A stretch of DNA of 64,000 bases from Acanthosepion esculentum (lineage: Eukaryota > Mollusca > Cephalopoda > Sepiida > Sepiidae), in assembly GCA_964036315.1 (NCBI GenBank), contig OZ038496.1, positions 21,214,685 through 21,278,684 on the forward strand, given 5' to 3'. Of the stretch, positions 10,198 to 21,309 are shown piece by piece (position 1 is the stretch's first letter; each line of letters begins with the position of its first letter). The translations under genes and the position numbers were made by a program. The notes beneath the pieces were generated by a model. The model searched no databases, was not told where the DNA came from, and worked only from the letters and a program-made list of their open reading frames with translations.

Positions 10198-11010
10198 GTC
10201 TACCACATGACTTGTTAGAAGTCAGAACACATTATTATCAGCAGCAAAAAAAATCAAGATATTTTCTTAGACATTTTCTAGATAGCACTTTACTGAGTTT
10301 ATTAATCATCTTTGCAAATTCCTGCCTGAAGCCATAAAACCAAATAAGAAGAGTTTATAGACTGACCACAAAGTGACCAGTAAGTGACCAATGGCCAGAA
10401 GCCTTTTATAGTCCCTGACAGCTTCAGTTCAGACTCTCTTTACAGTAGACACAGAATCTCTAACTTGTGTCCATAATGTCCAGAAATTGTGTATTAACCT
10501 GATTGGTTAGTGCCAGGCCTGTCAGGAATTATAAATGGTTTCACACTTTAGACAGCTTTGTTCCTTCTTCATCTGCAGCACAGTTAGAAGATGGTGGAAG
10601 CAAGAGACAGCATGTAATGAAACAAGCACTTGGTGACCAACAATTATCTTCACACTACCCTCATCCCCACAAGATGTGAGCATTTGCAGTGCTCGCAATG
10701 AACTCCCTGAAGCGTAGTTTATGAACATCAGTTCCGAATATCACTGGTTTTGATTTGCATTCAAGATGCTTAAATGAGCTTCTTCCTTAAGCATATGCAG
10801 AGAAATTGCTAAAATTATTTTTGCATGTATAAATTTAAAAAATTGTCCCTTCAAGACATAGATGATCATGGCTCTCCACAGATTCCTTTCTTTTTATGTC
10901 TATATACATTGTTATGCCTATTCTTGGTAAAGATAATCAAGTAGCTTCTCCTTCTCTATAGTTTTGAACTTGGTGTTGTCTTCCGAAACTGATTTCCCTA
11001 CCAAGGCTAA
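10198..11010. other. Mostly unannotated; possible RTE-like LINE tail at 10850-10895 (-)
   Basis: 'cccttcaagacatagatgatcatggctctcc' is the inverse of the tail block seen at the 3' ends of the LINEs near 47120 and 49360 (ggagggcc-atgattgcct-atgtcctgaaggg). The remainder, including a 68-codon frame at 10522-10728, shows nothing recognisable. Confidence 0.4.
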
Positions 11011-11014
11011 AGAG

Positions 11015-11185
11015 TTAAGTCTTCTCTATTATTTTACTAATAGATGGGTATAGAGTCATAGAGATGGATTTATGCTTTCTTATGGGTATTAGTGCAAAAT
11101 TAATGCAATAGCCTTGGTCAGAATTTGAACTCTGACTGCCGATTCCGTTTTCTATGCTAATAATTATTGTACCACATGCACACCC
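11015..11185 (-). mobile_element. tRNA-derived SINE remnant
   Basis: The inverse of a box-B-like 'cagagttcaaattctg' lies at about 11120-11135, with the body 'atttatgctttcttatgggtattag' characteristic of the local SINE family. It is diverged from the 6195 and 56640 copies. Confidence 0.5.
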
Positions 11186-11264
11186 ATTTTTAATTTTGTC
11201 ATTTAGTATTTTCAATACTAGTTTCTCCATTTTACACAAATATTTAATCTTATAATTTAAATTA

Positions 11265-12010
11265 TGCAGAGTGTTTCAAAAAAATTGATATAATTTGAGA
11301 TGTAAATATCTCAGTAACTACAAACTCTAGGCCAGTGTTTCTCAGTGTTTTTAAGCAACAGCACACTTACGAGCAAATGAACATATTACAGCATACATAG
11401 CAAAATTTTTAAATGGTATACTTTCAAATGTTAAGAAATAAAACCATAGGTTAAAAATACATATGTATGCCATGACAATATTTCAGGACACACTTAAGAG
11501 GTTCACACACCACTTTAGTGTGCCGTGGCAGGGCAGATGAAAATCACTGGTCTAGGCAAATGAAATTAAACAGACTTATTATTGAGCAAATAAGATTTAT
11601 TCAACAAAATTTGAATGAGAAATTCAAAGCTATGGGAAATATCTCCCAAATCCGTTCATCCATCTCTTCTGATACTGGTGTTCATCCAGATCCGTTTGCT
11701 CTGCACAGACAGACTTCCTCTTTGAACCTTTTGTGCCATATGCAAATCTGTATTGCATCTGGTGTATTTTTAGTAGATTCTCTCACAAATTTACACTGCA
11801 CTGTCTTGTTCAACTGTGTTCAAGCATACTCTAACACCCAAAATGCCTTTTCTTTTTCAGTGAATGGAATTTCAATACCTGAAAAGAAAAAACATTAAAC
11901 AGAATTTTGAGTTATTTCTAAATATGCTGTTAAAATTTGAGATCATCTAAACAAGAATTGGCCAAGTTATTAGATTATGAAATTATATCAATTTTTCTGA
12001 AACATCTTGT
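11265..12010 (-). mobile_element. Mariner-like transposon with an N-terminal transposase relic, carrying a nested hAT MITE
   Basis: The ends 'gtgtttcaaaaaaattgata' and 'tatcaatttttctgaaacat' are inverse over about 28 bp. On the - strand, frames with scattered stops read 'FTEKEKAFWVLEYA' then 'NKTVQCKFVREST' and 'IWHKRFKEE', the helix-turn-helix N-terminal region of a mariner-like transposase. The catalytic domain is missing. A 217-bp hAT MITE sits at 11333-11549. The 126-codon + strand frame at 11518-11898 is an antisense shadow. Confidence 0.7.
11325..11557. mobile_element. hAT MITE nested in the mariner-like element
   Basis: The element spans 11333-11549 (217 bp), with ends 'cagtgtttctcag' and 'tgaaaatcactg' as imperfect inverses. 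The flanking 8 bases are 'ctctaggc' (11325-11332) and 'gtctaggc' (11550-11557), a target duplication with one mismatch. It therefore inserted after the surrounding mariner-like copy was in place. No coding sequence. Confidence 0.78.
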
Positions 12011-12094
12011 ATATCATTTACAGATAGTATAATATTATTATATTATAGTATTATACTAACTGTATATTACTATTTTATGCAAGTAGTATATTGG

Positions 12095-12400
12095 CACAGA
12101 AAGTGAAATTGCTAAGCTGAGCTCAAATTCCAGGTTAGTCTGTTGTTTTTACTTTTAAACAAATGCCCTCAGGAAAGGCATAAATCAGTTTCTTCACTCT
12201 TCCTAACTATTGGTTAAGTAGCAGGGTAGACTGGGCTCTCTAGTCTAGTCGAGGAGAAGAACTATTAATTCAAAAATGTGGAGGAGGCAACAAGAAACCA
12301 CTCCACTATCTTTCCCAAGAAGCCATAGCCATTGATAGAGAATAAAAAATCAGAATCTGTAGTGAGCTATGATTAACTACATCCTGAAGAGACATGACAT
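12095..12400 (+). mobile_element. tRNA-derived SINE
   Basis: A box-B-like 'gagctcaaattccagg' at about 12119 is followed by the body segments 'aaatgccctcaggaaaggca', 'actattggttaagtagcagg' and 'gcaacaagaaaccactccac', which recur at 14.7, 45.4 and 47.2 kb on the same strand. The tail ends near 'atgacattttt'. Box A is degraded. Confidence 0.6.
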
Positions 12401-13120
12401 TTTTAAAAAAAATGTAAATTGTCACTCCTACAAAAGTACACATGGCAAAGAGACTATCTTGTTTATCCCCTTCCCCTTGGCGTAGATATGTAAATATATG
12501 TTTTTACCGAAAGTGTCTTTTTCAGACACAGATGAATAAACATGTCCAAAGCATAACATTCAAAAACCAGCTACAAACATGTTTATACATTGAACTTGAT
12601 TCTTTTTATGCCTTTCTGATTTTGAAATGAGTCCAATTATCAACTCATATGTCTGATAGAGATGTTAGTCACCACTCAGGTACTTCAAGGTGCTTCACTT
12701 TCTTAGTTACTATATTAAAAGCAAATAAAAAGATTTGTCTGAAAATGAAAACATTTTTCCAAAAATAATTGGCAGGAAAGGAGTTAATATATACTTGTTA
12801 TATAGGAACAGATGCTTTGTGTTATATTATTAATTGAGATGTTGATACACCAAAAAGTTAATTTTGTATTCTTAGATTGTTCAACATGAAATTGCCTGTT
12901 CTCATAAAATTGATATTATAACAGATTTGTTGGTTATTCAGTAAAAATTTATTTTTGTTAATTTTTACTACATTTGTCAGCAAATAGGGAAAGCCTTTCC
13001 ACTTATGATCATCATATTTTCTACTTGTATAAGTTCAAGTTGGATCAAGCTATAAAATTATATAAGTTCCACATTTAGGGAAGACAATGCTGTTAATGAC
13101 TAAACAGTTATTTTTTGATT
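12401..13120. other. Unannotated AT-rich sequence
   Basis: A 62-codon frame at 12442-12630 has no recognisable motif. No repeat family was seen. Confidence 0.5.
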
Positions 13121-13129
13121 TCAAAAATT

Positions 13130-13770
13130 TTTAAGTAAATATTTCATTTCCGAAATCGAGAAAAGAAGTTGGCTAAAAGCAACAATACAAAAAGATTTGA
13201 AGACTGTGATAGAAAATGATCCCAAAACCTCAATCAGAGAAAATGCAGTAAATTTTGCTGTATTGATTAAAATGATTTCAAATCATTTTAAAAATCTGAA
13301 GAAAAAAAAAATAGGTCTCATTTGAAATGAACAAGGAACCAAAAATTAGACATATGAAGACCAGTAATAATTTTGAGCAAAAAATCTAAAATTGAACTAT
13401 TTTGTGATAAAAGGGAGCTTTTGTATAATAACTGGAGATTTGCTCAGTGAGAGACCAAAAACTGTATTACCATCCCTGAAGGGTAAGGGACAGTTTTTAC
13501 TGCAATGGAAGTGGTTAGATATCTTCACAGTGGCCAATCAATGTACATAAGCTATCAAATATCAATTTGAAAAAGAGAAAGGGTGGCATTTTCCTCTATG
13601 ATAGCATTTGTTCTATAATGATGTTTCAAAATTTCAGTTAGTTGAAGATGGAGACTTTATTGCTTATTTACTTAAAATCTCCTACTTAGAATCAAATCAA
13701 ATTTATCAATTATTTGACTGAAAAATTTATTTTAGAAAGATTATTAAAAATTTGCTATCAAAGTGAACTG
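13130..13770 (+). pseudogene. Decayed mariner (SETMAR/Mos1-type) transposase
   Basis: A frame with several stops reads 'KTVIENDPKTSIRENAVNFA', 'ISNHFKNLKKKK' and 'EMNKEPKIRHMKTSNNF', in the order of the second helix-turn-helix and linker of mariner transposases (...NDPKTSxRELAxxFxVSxxTISNHLKxxGKxKK...). Further on, 'LLYNNWRFAQ' matches the position of 'ILYDNRRRSAQW', and 'DGDFI' sits where the family ends. The catalytic D,D,D residues are not preserved. Terminal repeats were not identified. Confidence 0.55.
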
Positions 13771-13904
13771 ATTAAATAATTTTTTTCATTGTCATATTCT
13801 TTTTCAATTTAATTTTTTTGAAAAATATCATCCAGTTCACACTACACCCTGGTCTTTTGAACAGGAGGTTTATCCCTTGTTGCCTGTTTAGAATTGGGTT
13901 TCCA

Positions 13905-14000
13905 GTTCCTTCTAAAATCTTCTCATTCTCTTTCACTCCCAGTAGTTCCTGCATCTTAGTGGCATTATTGCCTTGCTTAGGGTGAATTGATTAAAAGGAA
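13905..14000 (+). repeat. CR1-like LINE 3' tail fragment
   Basis: 'cttctcattctctttcactcccagtag' and 'agtggcattattgccttgct', ending 'ggtgaattgattaaaa', match the 3' ends at 46.3, 51.4 and 62.7 kb and, inverted, at 40.56 and 60.03 kb. It is a 5'-truncated insertion. Confidence 0.65.
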
Positions 14001-14660
14001 TAACTCACCAAGTTCATGTTGAACAATCTGATAAACAGATATTTCAGAATTAAGGGGGAACATCTGGAATAATTCTGTGTGTTAATGGTTCACTCAAAAT
14101 ATACCGTAAATTTCAACACTTTCTTGCCAACACAACTTGAAGAACACAACCTAAATTATCATAGCATTGTATAAGAAAGTTAAATAACTTGTTATCTCTT
14201 CAAAAAGTACCTGCAATACAGACAAATTCTAAAAATTTACTTGTTCAAGTGCTGAAAAATTTAACAGTTTAAGAAAGTGTGTGGTCAGATGCAAGAATAT
14301 TTTTTTACTGCTAAGTGGTTAGTATGGTTCTTCTGGCAAAGATTTTAGTGCTTGTAATATCAGTGGAAGATTTGGCTTGGGCTTAATACTAGGAACTGGG
14401 CAAGTTTTTGCATTTTCTGCCCATTGTAAGCACTAACACTAATTGCTTTAGTTTTCAATAACCAAATGCTTTAATTTTAACTAAGGACTTTTTTTCTTCT
14501 CACTAACAAAGCATTTAATTGATTGCATGATTCCTAATGCAATTTATAAAGAAAATGTTAAAACCTTTTTTTTTTATCAATAACAAACCTCTTTCTAACT
14601 CAAGATATCATTTATGAAAAATTAGAGATAATGTACTAGCTATTATTTTAAAATGTATTA
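14001..14660. other. Unannotated sequence
   Basis: AT-rich with no recognised element or frame. Confidence 0.45.
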
Positions 14661-14664
14661 GTAG

Positions 14665-15250
14665 TGATTATAAAATGCCAGGTATGTAAGCAGTGAATGA
14701 AACATTTGCAAGCTGATTTTGAATTCTGGTTGAGTTTGTTACATTCATTTTCACACAAATATGGTATGAATCCATCTCTCCTCTCGCCAACTATGGGTTA
14801 AGTAGGGTAGACTAAGTCATCTAGCTGGGGCTAGCAACCAGTATAAAAGAAGGATAACTCTGAATTCAAGACCATATTTAGCCCTAGCAAAGCACATACT
14901 ATACAGTCATCGAAAGAATCATGGAATTCACAATGGCTCCATGATCTCAACTGTAGTCAATGGTGATAGATAGAACAGATTAAATGCCAGAAGCCTCTGT
15001 TGGTTTCTGTATTGACTGTTACAAAAGACTTCACCCTGTAATGGTCAACATGCTAGTTTGGCATATCATTACTGAGTAGACAATGAATTACATCCAGCAG
15101 CAAGGCCTCTGATCAGGAGATTGGAGGTTTTGAGGAGGGTAAAATGACCTCTTAATTGCTGTTGTTCACAGGTCCACCCTGACCCTGGATGGTAACACCT
15201 GTTAAGGTCCCAGCTATGAGCATATGGGCAAATAGTGAACCCCCCAAAAC
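14665..15250 (+). mobile_element. tRNA-derived SINE with an extended 3' region
   Basis: The head has 'ttttgaattctggttgag' (box-B-like), then 'atggtatgaatccatctctc', 'actatgggttaagtagggta' and 'gctagcaaccag', colinear with the SINE at 12095. The block 'caggtccaccctgaccctggatggt' at about 15170 may be its distal tail or an adjacent repeat. The 71-codon - strand frame across it is incidental. Confidence 0.5.
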
Positions 15251-15569
15251 AAAAACAAAACACTATGAAAGTATAAAAATACATTTTTATAGTAAAATTA
15301 TGAACAATACCTATTTACAGTAAAATTACCAGCAATACCCATTTATAGTAAAATGACCTACAATACATTTTATCTGAAGATGGAGGCATACAATTGCATT
15401 CAAAATATATTTAATTGAAACCATAAAATTGTGTTCAAAAACTCATAGAGGTTGATATGCTGCTAAACAAAACCAACGACTGAGTAAAGTACTAAGAAAC
15501 AGGAAAATTTTGTTAGAAACAAAAAAAAGAGTTCTGAACTGTCATGTGATATCAATCCACCTGTATGGC

Positions 15570-15905
15570 ATTGAATGTTTTATAATCTCTTCACAAATGA
15601 AGTGAAAACTGGATGTAAAAGAAATATGGTTCTACAGAAGGATGCTGAGAATTCCATGGACAGAGTGTGTAAGCAACAAAGAAGTCTTAAAGTAAATAGA
15701 AAGAAAAAAAAGTTTTTTTTTTCTGATTTTGAGTATGTATCCTTTTTGTTTCTGTTTTCCTTCAGACTTCTTCATTGCTTACATGATTTGTCCATAGAAC
15801 TCTCAGCATCCTTCTGTAGAACTGCATTTCTTTTGCCTCCAGTTTTCTCTTCAGTGGCTGAAGAGACTGATATGGCATCACACAAAAAAAATATCAATAC
15901 TAAAT
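15570..15905. repeat. Head-to-head inverted pair of RTE-like LINE fragments
   Basis: On the + strand 15590-15690 reads 'atggttctacagaaggatgctgag...gacagagtgtgtaagcaac', and 15745-15870 carries the inverse ('cttcattgcttac', then 'actctcagcatccttctgtagaac'). Both are pieces of the same LINE region (residues like 'VLQKDAENSMDRVCKQ' and 'VLQKDAESSMDKSCKQ'), equivalent to 'FYRKMLRIPWxDHVSN' in better copies. The spacer is a short A/T-rich run. Confidence 0.65.
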
Positions 15906-16992
15906 AGTATGCAATATGAGTAGATTGTGTAGCACCAGTTTTTAAACCTTGTCTTAACAAGATTCTAGCTTTTATCTATGGACAGCCATGCTACTGTTAT
16001 CATTACAGTGTATGCTGGTCTACATTAATGGTAATGGTGAAATTAGCTGTTTCTAGACAGGAAGCATTTACCATTCATTGACAGAACAGTTAGCAATACT
16101 CTCAGGTTGAAGTTTATAAAAATTATTTTTGTTGGCATTTTTCAAAAGTACGTCATATGCAACAACTTTTGTTGATCAAAGAATAATCTAAATGAAATAC
16201 ATAAGGTGTTATAAGTATTTCAGTAAATCAAGTAAGAAGTATGGAAAATATTCCCCTTCAAAAAGACCTAAAACTTATACAGGTAACCTGATCCCAGCAC
16301 CTATAAGCAAACCTTAGTCTTTGAAAAATGCTTTTGGTCACAAGAATTCATAAGATATTTAAATTTCTTAGTGTTCAATAATATTATCATTATTCAAACC
16401 TGGATCATTATAAGTACTTTCATTAAAATGGTATAAAATAATACACTGTCGTTCACAAATTAGAAAATATCAATTTCATTCTTTGGACATCATTCTGCTC
16501 ACATCTGCTCATTTTATTCTAATAACTTAATTTGTTTCAAGTAATCAAACATTTCAATTTTCTTTGATAATGTGTTGTTGTTTTTATGAAGTTTTGTTTT
16601 AACTGTTCAATTTTTAACCCAAAGACAGTGTGTCTGCTTTTATTGCAAATAATATATTTTAAATTTTATGCATTACTAATTCTTTTTTTCTTTTTTTTCA
16701 TTTTAAACTTTGTGAAATTGTAATATTCAATTTTAATTTTCATTTATCTTGTACAGCCAATAACAAAGAGCAATAACTGCAAAGCATGAAGCATGTTCCA
16801 GTTTGGACATTGCCAGTTTTTTTTTAGAATAGGCTGTACACAGCATATACTTACTATTCCTCATTGCTATTGCCATATCTCTTGTGTGACATGATTCCAT
16901 TGGCTTTCCAAAGCTCTTCTTTTCCCAATGCCTTTGTTTCTTTCTTTCCTCCATTTCGCTCAATCACTGTTGCATGCTATTAATCTTTACAG
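15906..16992. other. Intronic sequence upstream of the NAV exon
   Basis: No repeat family was recognised. A pyrimidine-rich stretch, 'ttttttcttttttttcattt', lies at about 16683-16703, and the last 12 bases form the acceptor of the exon at 16993. The 76-codon - strand frame at 16733-16963 has no known motif. Confidence 0.5.
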
Positions 16993-17067
16993 ATCCGTAA
17001 ACTACGGAGGGAGCTCGACTCTGCCCAAGACAAAGTCAGCACTTTGACCACACAGCTAAGTACAAAT
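16993..17067 (+). CDS. NAV: Internal exon of a neuron navigator (NAV) gene
   Basis: Seventy-five bases, exactly 25 codons, are preceded by the acceptor 'taatctttacag' and followed by the donor 'gtatga'. The translation contains 'KLRRELDSAQDKVSTLTTQL' followed by 'STN', matching the coiled-coil block of navigator proteins (human NAV2/NAV3 have a KLRRELxxSQEKVxxLTTQL segment just before AHLVAAFEQSL). Both boundaries are phase 0 if this frame is used. NAV proteins are large microtubule-associated proteins with a C-terminal AAA-type domain, acting in neurite outgrowth. The continuation AHLVAAFEQS was not found in the window, so the next intron exceeds the distance I could follow. Codon use and GC content stand out from the AT-rich surroundings. 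Which NAV paralogue this is cannot be told from 25 residues. Confidence 0.85.
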
Positions 17068-17079
17068 GTATGAAGGCAT

Positions 17080-17117
<38 letters not shown>

Positions 17118-20100
17118 CATATTTTAACATTATTGATTACCTTTTTCATCTTGTTATTTCATCTCTTCTCTTCTTTGTTCATGATTTTTTTACACTGATT
17201 TCTTCTTTCTGTTCCTAGTCTTAGTGATACATGCTGCATGCATTTTGTTCTCTGATTCTGTCTATAACTATCTGTTTCTTTCTGTCTATTTCTACTTCAA
17301 GGCTTACATTTATCTATCTACCTCATTCTGTTCACATCATCTCAATTTACTTTCATGTATGTATCAAATTCATTCTTTTCTAAAATATTCAATGAAGAAA
17401 TTATTTTCTTTACCTTAATAAACACTCCCTTTAAATCACATTAGAACAGACACAAATAGATCCAGTTCAACCCAAGAAGCAGTTATCTTCCTGTTAGATA
17501 AATCTTTACTCTCCATAACTGCTAGTTGATGTCTAATTGGCAAATATAATTTTTATTTTCAAAAATATGAAGTTAATTCCGTAATAGATTTGTAAAAAAA
17601 AAGACATTTTTCTAATCAACCTATATGATTAATAAATTTTACAGTCATTAAGACATTGAATTTTTTTTTTGTCACCCTTCCACTCAATTATTTGTAAACA
17701 GCAATAGTTAAGAGAAATACTTATTTGCTGATTAACTTGCAAAACAGGAGGTTCCTTATGTAAAGAGTTACTTCCCTCTAACCATCCCGAGGCAATAAAG
17801 ATCACAATTAGATATATTTTTAAAATGTTCTGATCGAATTGAAATTATGTTTGAAATGAAAATTCATCGAACTAAATTTTTGTTCTATTCAAGAATAAAT
17901 ATAAAACATGAATTTTAATCAGTTTCTCATTTCCAAAAAATGCCAGTCTTGACTAATTAAAAAAATGAACTTTGGAAATTGCTAACATCTAAGAAAAATA
18001 TTAAAATAAATAATTATGCATCATTAACTTTTATGTCTTTTTCTATAAATTTCTTTACCAAAGTTTAGTATAGTTTTACTTGTTGACCAGGTTTACGTAT
18101 TAAAAGACATAAACCTTAGTTTCTGTAGTCATGAATATTTATATGACAGACAGGTTAGAAACAAAGCTACAATATTTTCTATGGAAACTTAAATTGCAAA
18201 TGGAAATTAAGAATTAGTGTATAGAAAATTTATTTTTATAATTTTTGTACCATTCTTCCTGACAATGTTGCTTTCTTTCTATTTCCTTTTCCAAAATTTC
18301 TTATTTCTTCTAACCTTTCTTTGTCTGTATTTCATTTAATCTTGCCTTTCACTCTCTCTACTTTTCTTTCTTTCATTTTTCTTTTCTCTTTCTTTTTCTT
18401 CACCTCTTTCTTTCTGATTTCTTTTAATCTTTCCTTCTCTTTTTGTTCTTTTCATTGTTTTTTTTCTTCTCTCTTTCTCTTTTTCATTTCATTGTCATTT
18501 TACCATATTAACTTAATTTCTTCAATTCATTTAGTTCCAGTTTTTTTGGTTATTTCATAGTTAGGAAAAAAAGTAAAAACTGTCATCAACATTTAAATAT
18601 ATGCCACCTATTGTGATTAAAATATATTTGTAGTTTTCCTCTTTCTTTTTAATTATTTCTCTTTATATATTTTAAAATTTATTTATTTCACTTTAATTTC
18701 TCTCTCTACTAGTTTTATTTAATTTAAATTTCTTTGTCTTCTCACTAGCTGAAGAAAGTAGAAAAGTAGTCTTGTGGTGGTAGTGGTGCATCCATTACTT
18801 CTTTATGTGTATCCAGCTATTGTTATTAATGTGTGTCTTGTCCATTAAAACACTCTCTTTCTTTCTTCACTAACAGCATGAATTTCAGTTCTCTAGCTTA
18901 TGAACTGAACAATCAGTTGCTATGACTACAATTAAGTAACATTGGTGTAATGTCTGCCTATTGCAAAACACTTTACATTATTCAAGTTTTGTTTTCTTTA
19001 TTATTATTTTTTTTTATTTTATTCAACAGTATTTATTTTTCAGGTATTTCCTTTTTGTAATAAACGATATCCTATCTCATTAATATCATATGAATTTACC
19101 ATTAATGGTATTCTGGTATCTGCGTTGATTCAGAGAGTTTTATTTCATCAGTGTCACATTCCCAGATGTGTTCAAATTTTGAGAAATTCAAAAAATTCCC
19201 ACAATGGATTCCAGAATAGAAGATTACAAAGAATTTATTGACATGTTTTGTTTCAGTATGGATTGTTCCTAAGGTGTGAAAGAAAATTTATGAATTTTAT
19301 TTGATGTGTGAACAAGTTGAAAATTCTGTGCTAATATCTCAAAAAACAAAACCTAGAACAGTTGTTGAATAGAGTTTTATCTTCTCTTTTTTTATCTGTT
19401 ACTATGTGTGAAAGTGTTGAATATTAAAGCTATAAAAAGATTTTAAATATTTTTAAAATGTCTGTGTGTGCTATCATTATTTTGTGCAATTGCTTTATTT
19501 TTATGATGAACATATAATTTCAACATTCAAATTTATGCAGTAACAAGCCTATACAAAGATGCCTTTAAATGAAACTTGTAACAATAAAACACTAAGTAAA
19601 TATAAATCTTCAGTAAAGAAAAAGGTTTTTCTTAAACCTTTATTGTAATAAAATTTGAACGAAGATAGGCAAACTTGTAAAAAAAAAATATATATAATTA
19701 GATTTACGGAATTTAAATCCTTGAATAATCTAATATATTAAAGTTATCTCCCCTAACAAAAAATCATTTTTGTTACTTTTAAGTTTCAAATAGACAGGCT
19801 AGTTGGAATAAAAGTTGAGACGAGAATTTTTTTAAAATTCTTTTTAGAATTTTCAATGATGGAACACTGTGTCCAAGAATGTTCTTAGCTTAAGTGGGGT
19901 GAGGGATTTCCTGAATATTTAATAAAAGAGTCACTTGGAATAAGGATGTCCTAGATGGATTTTCGCCGTGAAAAGAATAATTGTCCTGAGCTGTATATTT
20001 GAAACATAAAGGCACTCACAACTCAGCGTTTAAATGTTAGGCTTGTATTTGTATAATGAGAATTATTTATTTGCCTTTATTCATTATTGCTTATAAACTC

Positions 20101-20362
20101 TTTCCATTTTGAAACACCAGATTGAAGCCATATTATTTTTTAAAGGTTATATTAAAAATGAATATTAAACTTTTTTTTATGGTAATTTTATTCTTAGCTT
20201 TAGTTCTTTTTTTTATTTTATATATTAAAACCTCAAGTAAAATTTCAAGTAACATTTTTTTCTTCTTTCTGGAGAAAATACATATTGTTTTTTAGAAAGT
20301 TATCCTTTTGGCAAAATTTAGTAATAAATTTCTAGTCATTGTTTTTCTTCTTCTCTTCCCAG
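17068..20362. other. Large intronic stretch, no gene recognised
   Basis: It contains a short (ATT)n run (about 17078-17115) and pyrimidine-rich low-complexity DNA (17150-17350 and 18240-18500), which makes a 79-codon Phe/Ser-rich open frame without meaning. An inverted pair 'aaaggtttttcttaaacctt' lies at about 19620-19640. No clear transposon ends were seen. Confidence 0.5.
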
Positions 20363-20427
20363 CTAAAAACCCTACATAGTTTCCAAATTTTATCAGCTGA
20401 TATTGCACTCAATGACTCCTACTACCA
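20363..20427 (+). CDS. Candidate small exon, unassigned
   Basis: A strong pyrimidine tract and acceptor ('ttcttcttctcttcccag') precede 65 bases with one open frame ('LKTLHSFQILSADIALNDSY'), followed by a consensus-like donor 'gtaagc'. It lies 3.3 kb downstream of the NAV exon on the same strand. The peptide matches no NAV segment I know, and the length is not a multiple of three. It could be an alternative NAV exon or a chance splice-site pair. Confidence 0.25.
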
Positions 20428-21125
20428 GTAAGCAGAAAAAAAAACTGTTCAAATTTAGGATCAATAATATTCTCAAAGCTTTTTCATCTTCAGATAAATT
20501 TTTTTTAAATATTTTAAAATATTTTTCCTTTTGTAACTTTTCATGAAAATGTAAAAAATAAGAATTGATCCTCCTGTTAATTCCTTTTGTTCACACTGTG
20601 AATATTCTTGCAAGAAATTTAGGATTTATTTCAAATGCTCTATGGGAAAGTTGTTAATTTTATTTGATCTGCATCCTGTCACATGATCCACATTTCTTGT
20701 TGCGTGCTGAACCAAGCTTAGATTTTTGATCATGGCAAAAATCAAATACATAAAAAGTTGACAAAATCACTTTACGAAATCACTTCCTGTTTTGCTATCA
20801 ACACCACACCCAGAATAACATTACTCTGCCAATAATCATATTTTATAAATTTCACAAATAAAACATCCTTTTTCAGAAATACATCAGCAGTTATGGTCTA
20901 AGATGATTTTTCACTGATTTTATCTTTATTTTAAAAAATTCACAAAAGTCACTCATACTTGTAAAATTCCCCTTGTACTAAGTAATATGTACCTTTTTCT
21001 TTTAGAAGAGAGTTTTCTTATAGCAATACTTATTCTTTCACTGATTCAGTAATATTTTAGAATCGTTTTTTAATTTTTGAGTATATCCACTGTGCTACAG
21101 GGTGGAGCTGCAGTCTCACACTCAC
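20428..21125. other. Unannotated intronic sequence
   Basis: AT-rich with no recognised element. Confidence 0.45.
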
Positions 21126-21129
21126 ATTT

Positions 21130-21303
21130 TTGCTAAAACTGCTAAACAGAAGACTATGTTTGTCTTCTTAGCCTCAGTCTATGACAATGTTATTGAGCTG
21201 AGTTGTATCATTTTTGTTGAAACTGAGAACTAAACAGAAGACGACATTCATCTTCAGGGCTTCAATCTATGACAATGCTATTGAACTGAATTGTATCATT
21301 TGT
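21130..21303. repeat. Two-copy tandem repeat, unit about 88 bp
   Basis: 'aaacagaagac' starts at 21144 and again at 21232, each followed by 'tatgacaatg(t/c)tattga(g/a)ctga' and 'ttgtatcatt'. The copies differ at roughly one position in seven, so the duplication is old. Confidence 0.75.
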
Positions 21304-21309
21304 TTAAAA

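Noticed and set aside
11518..11898. 126-codon + strand open frame
   Set aside because: It is antisense to mariner-like transposase residues on the - strand and starts inside the nested hAT MITE.
18321..18560. 79-codon Phe/Ser-rich open frame
   Set aside because: Pure pyrimidine-rich low complexity in an intron.
18749..18766. Possible micro-exon after 'ttctcactag' downstream of the NAV exon
   Set aside because: Only 17 bases before a weak 'gtagtc', and the translation matches no NAV segment.
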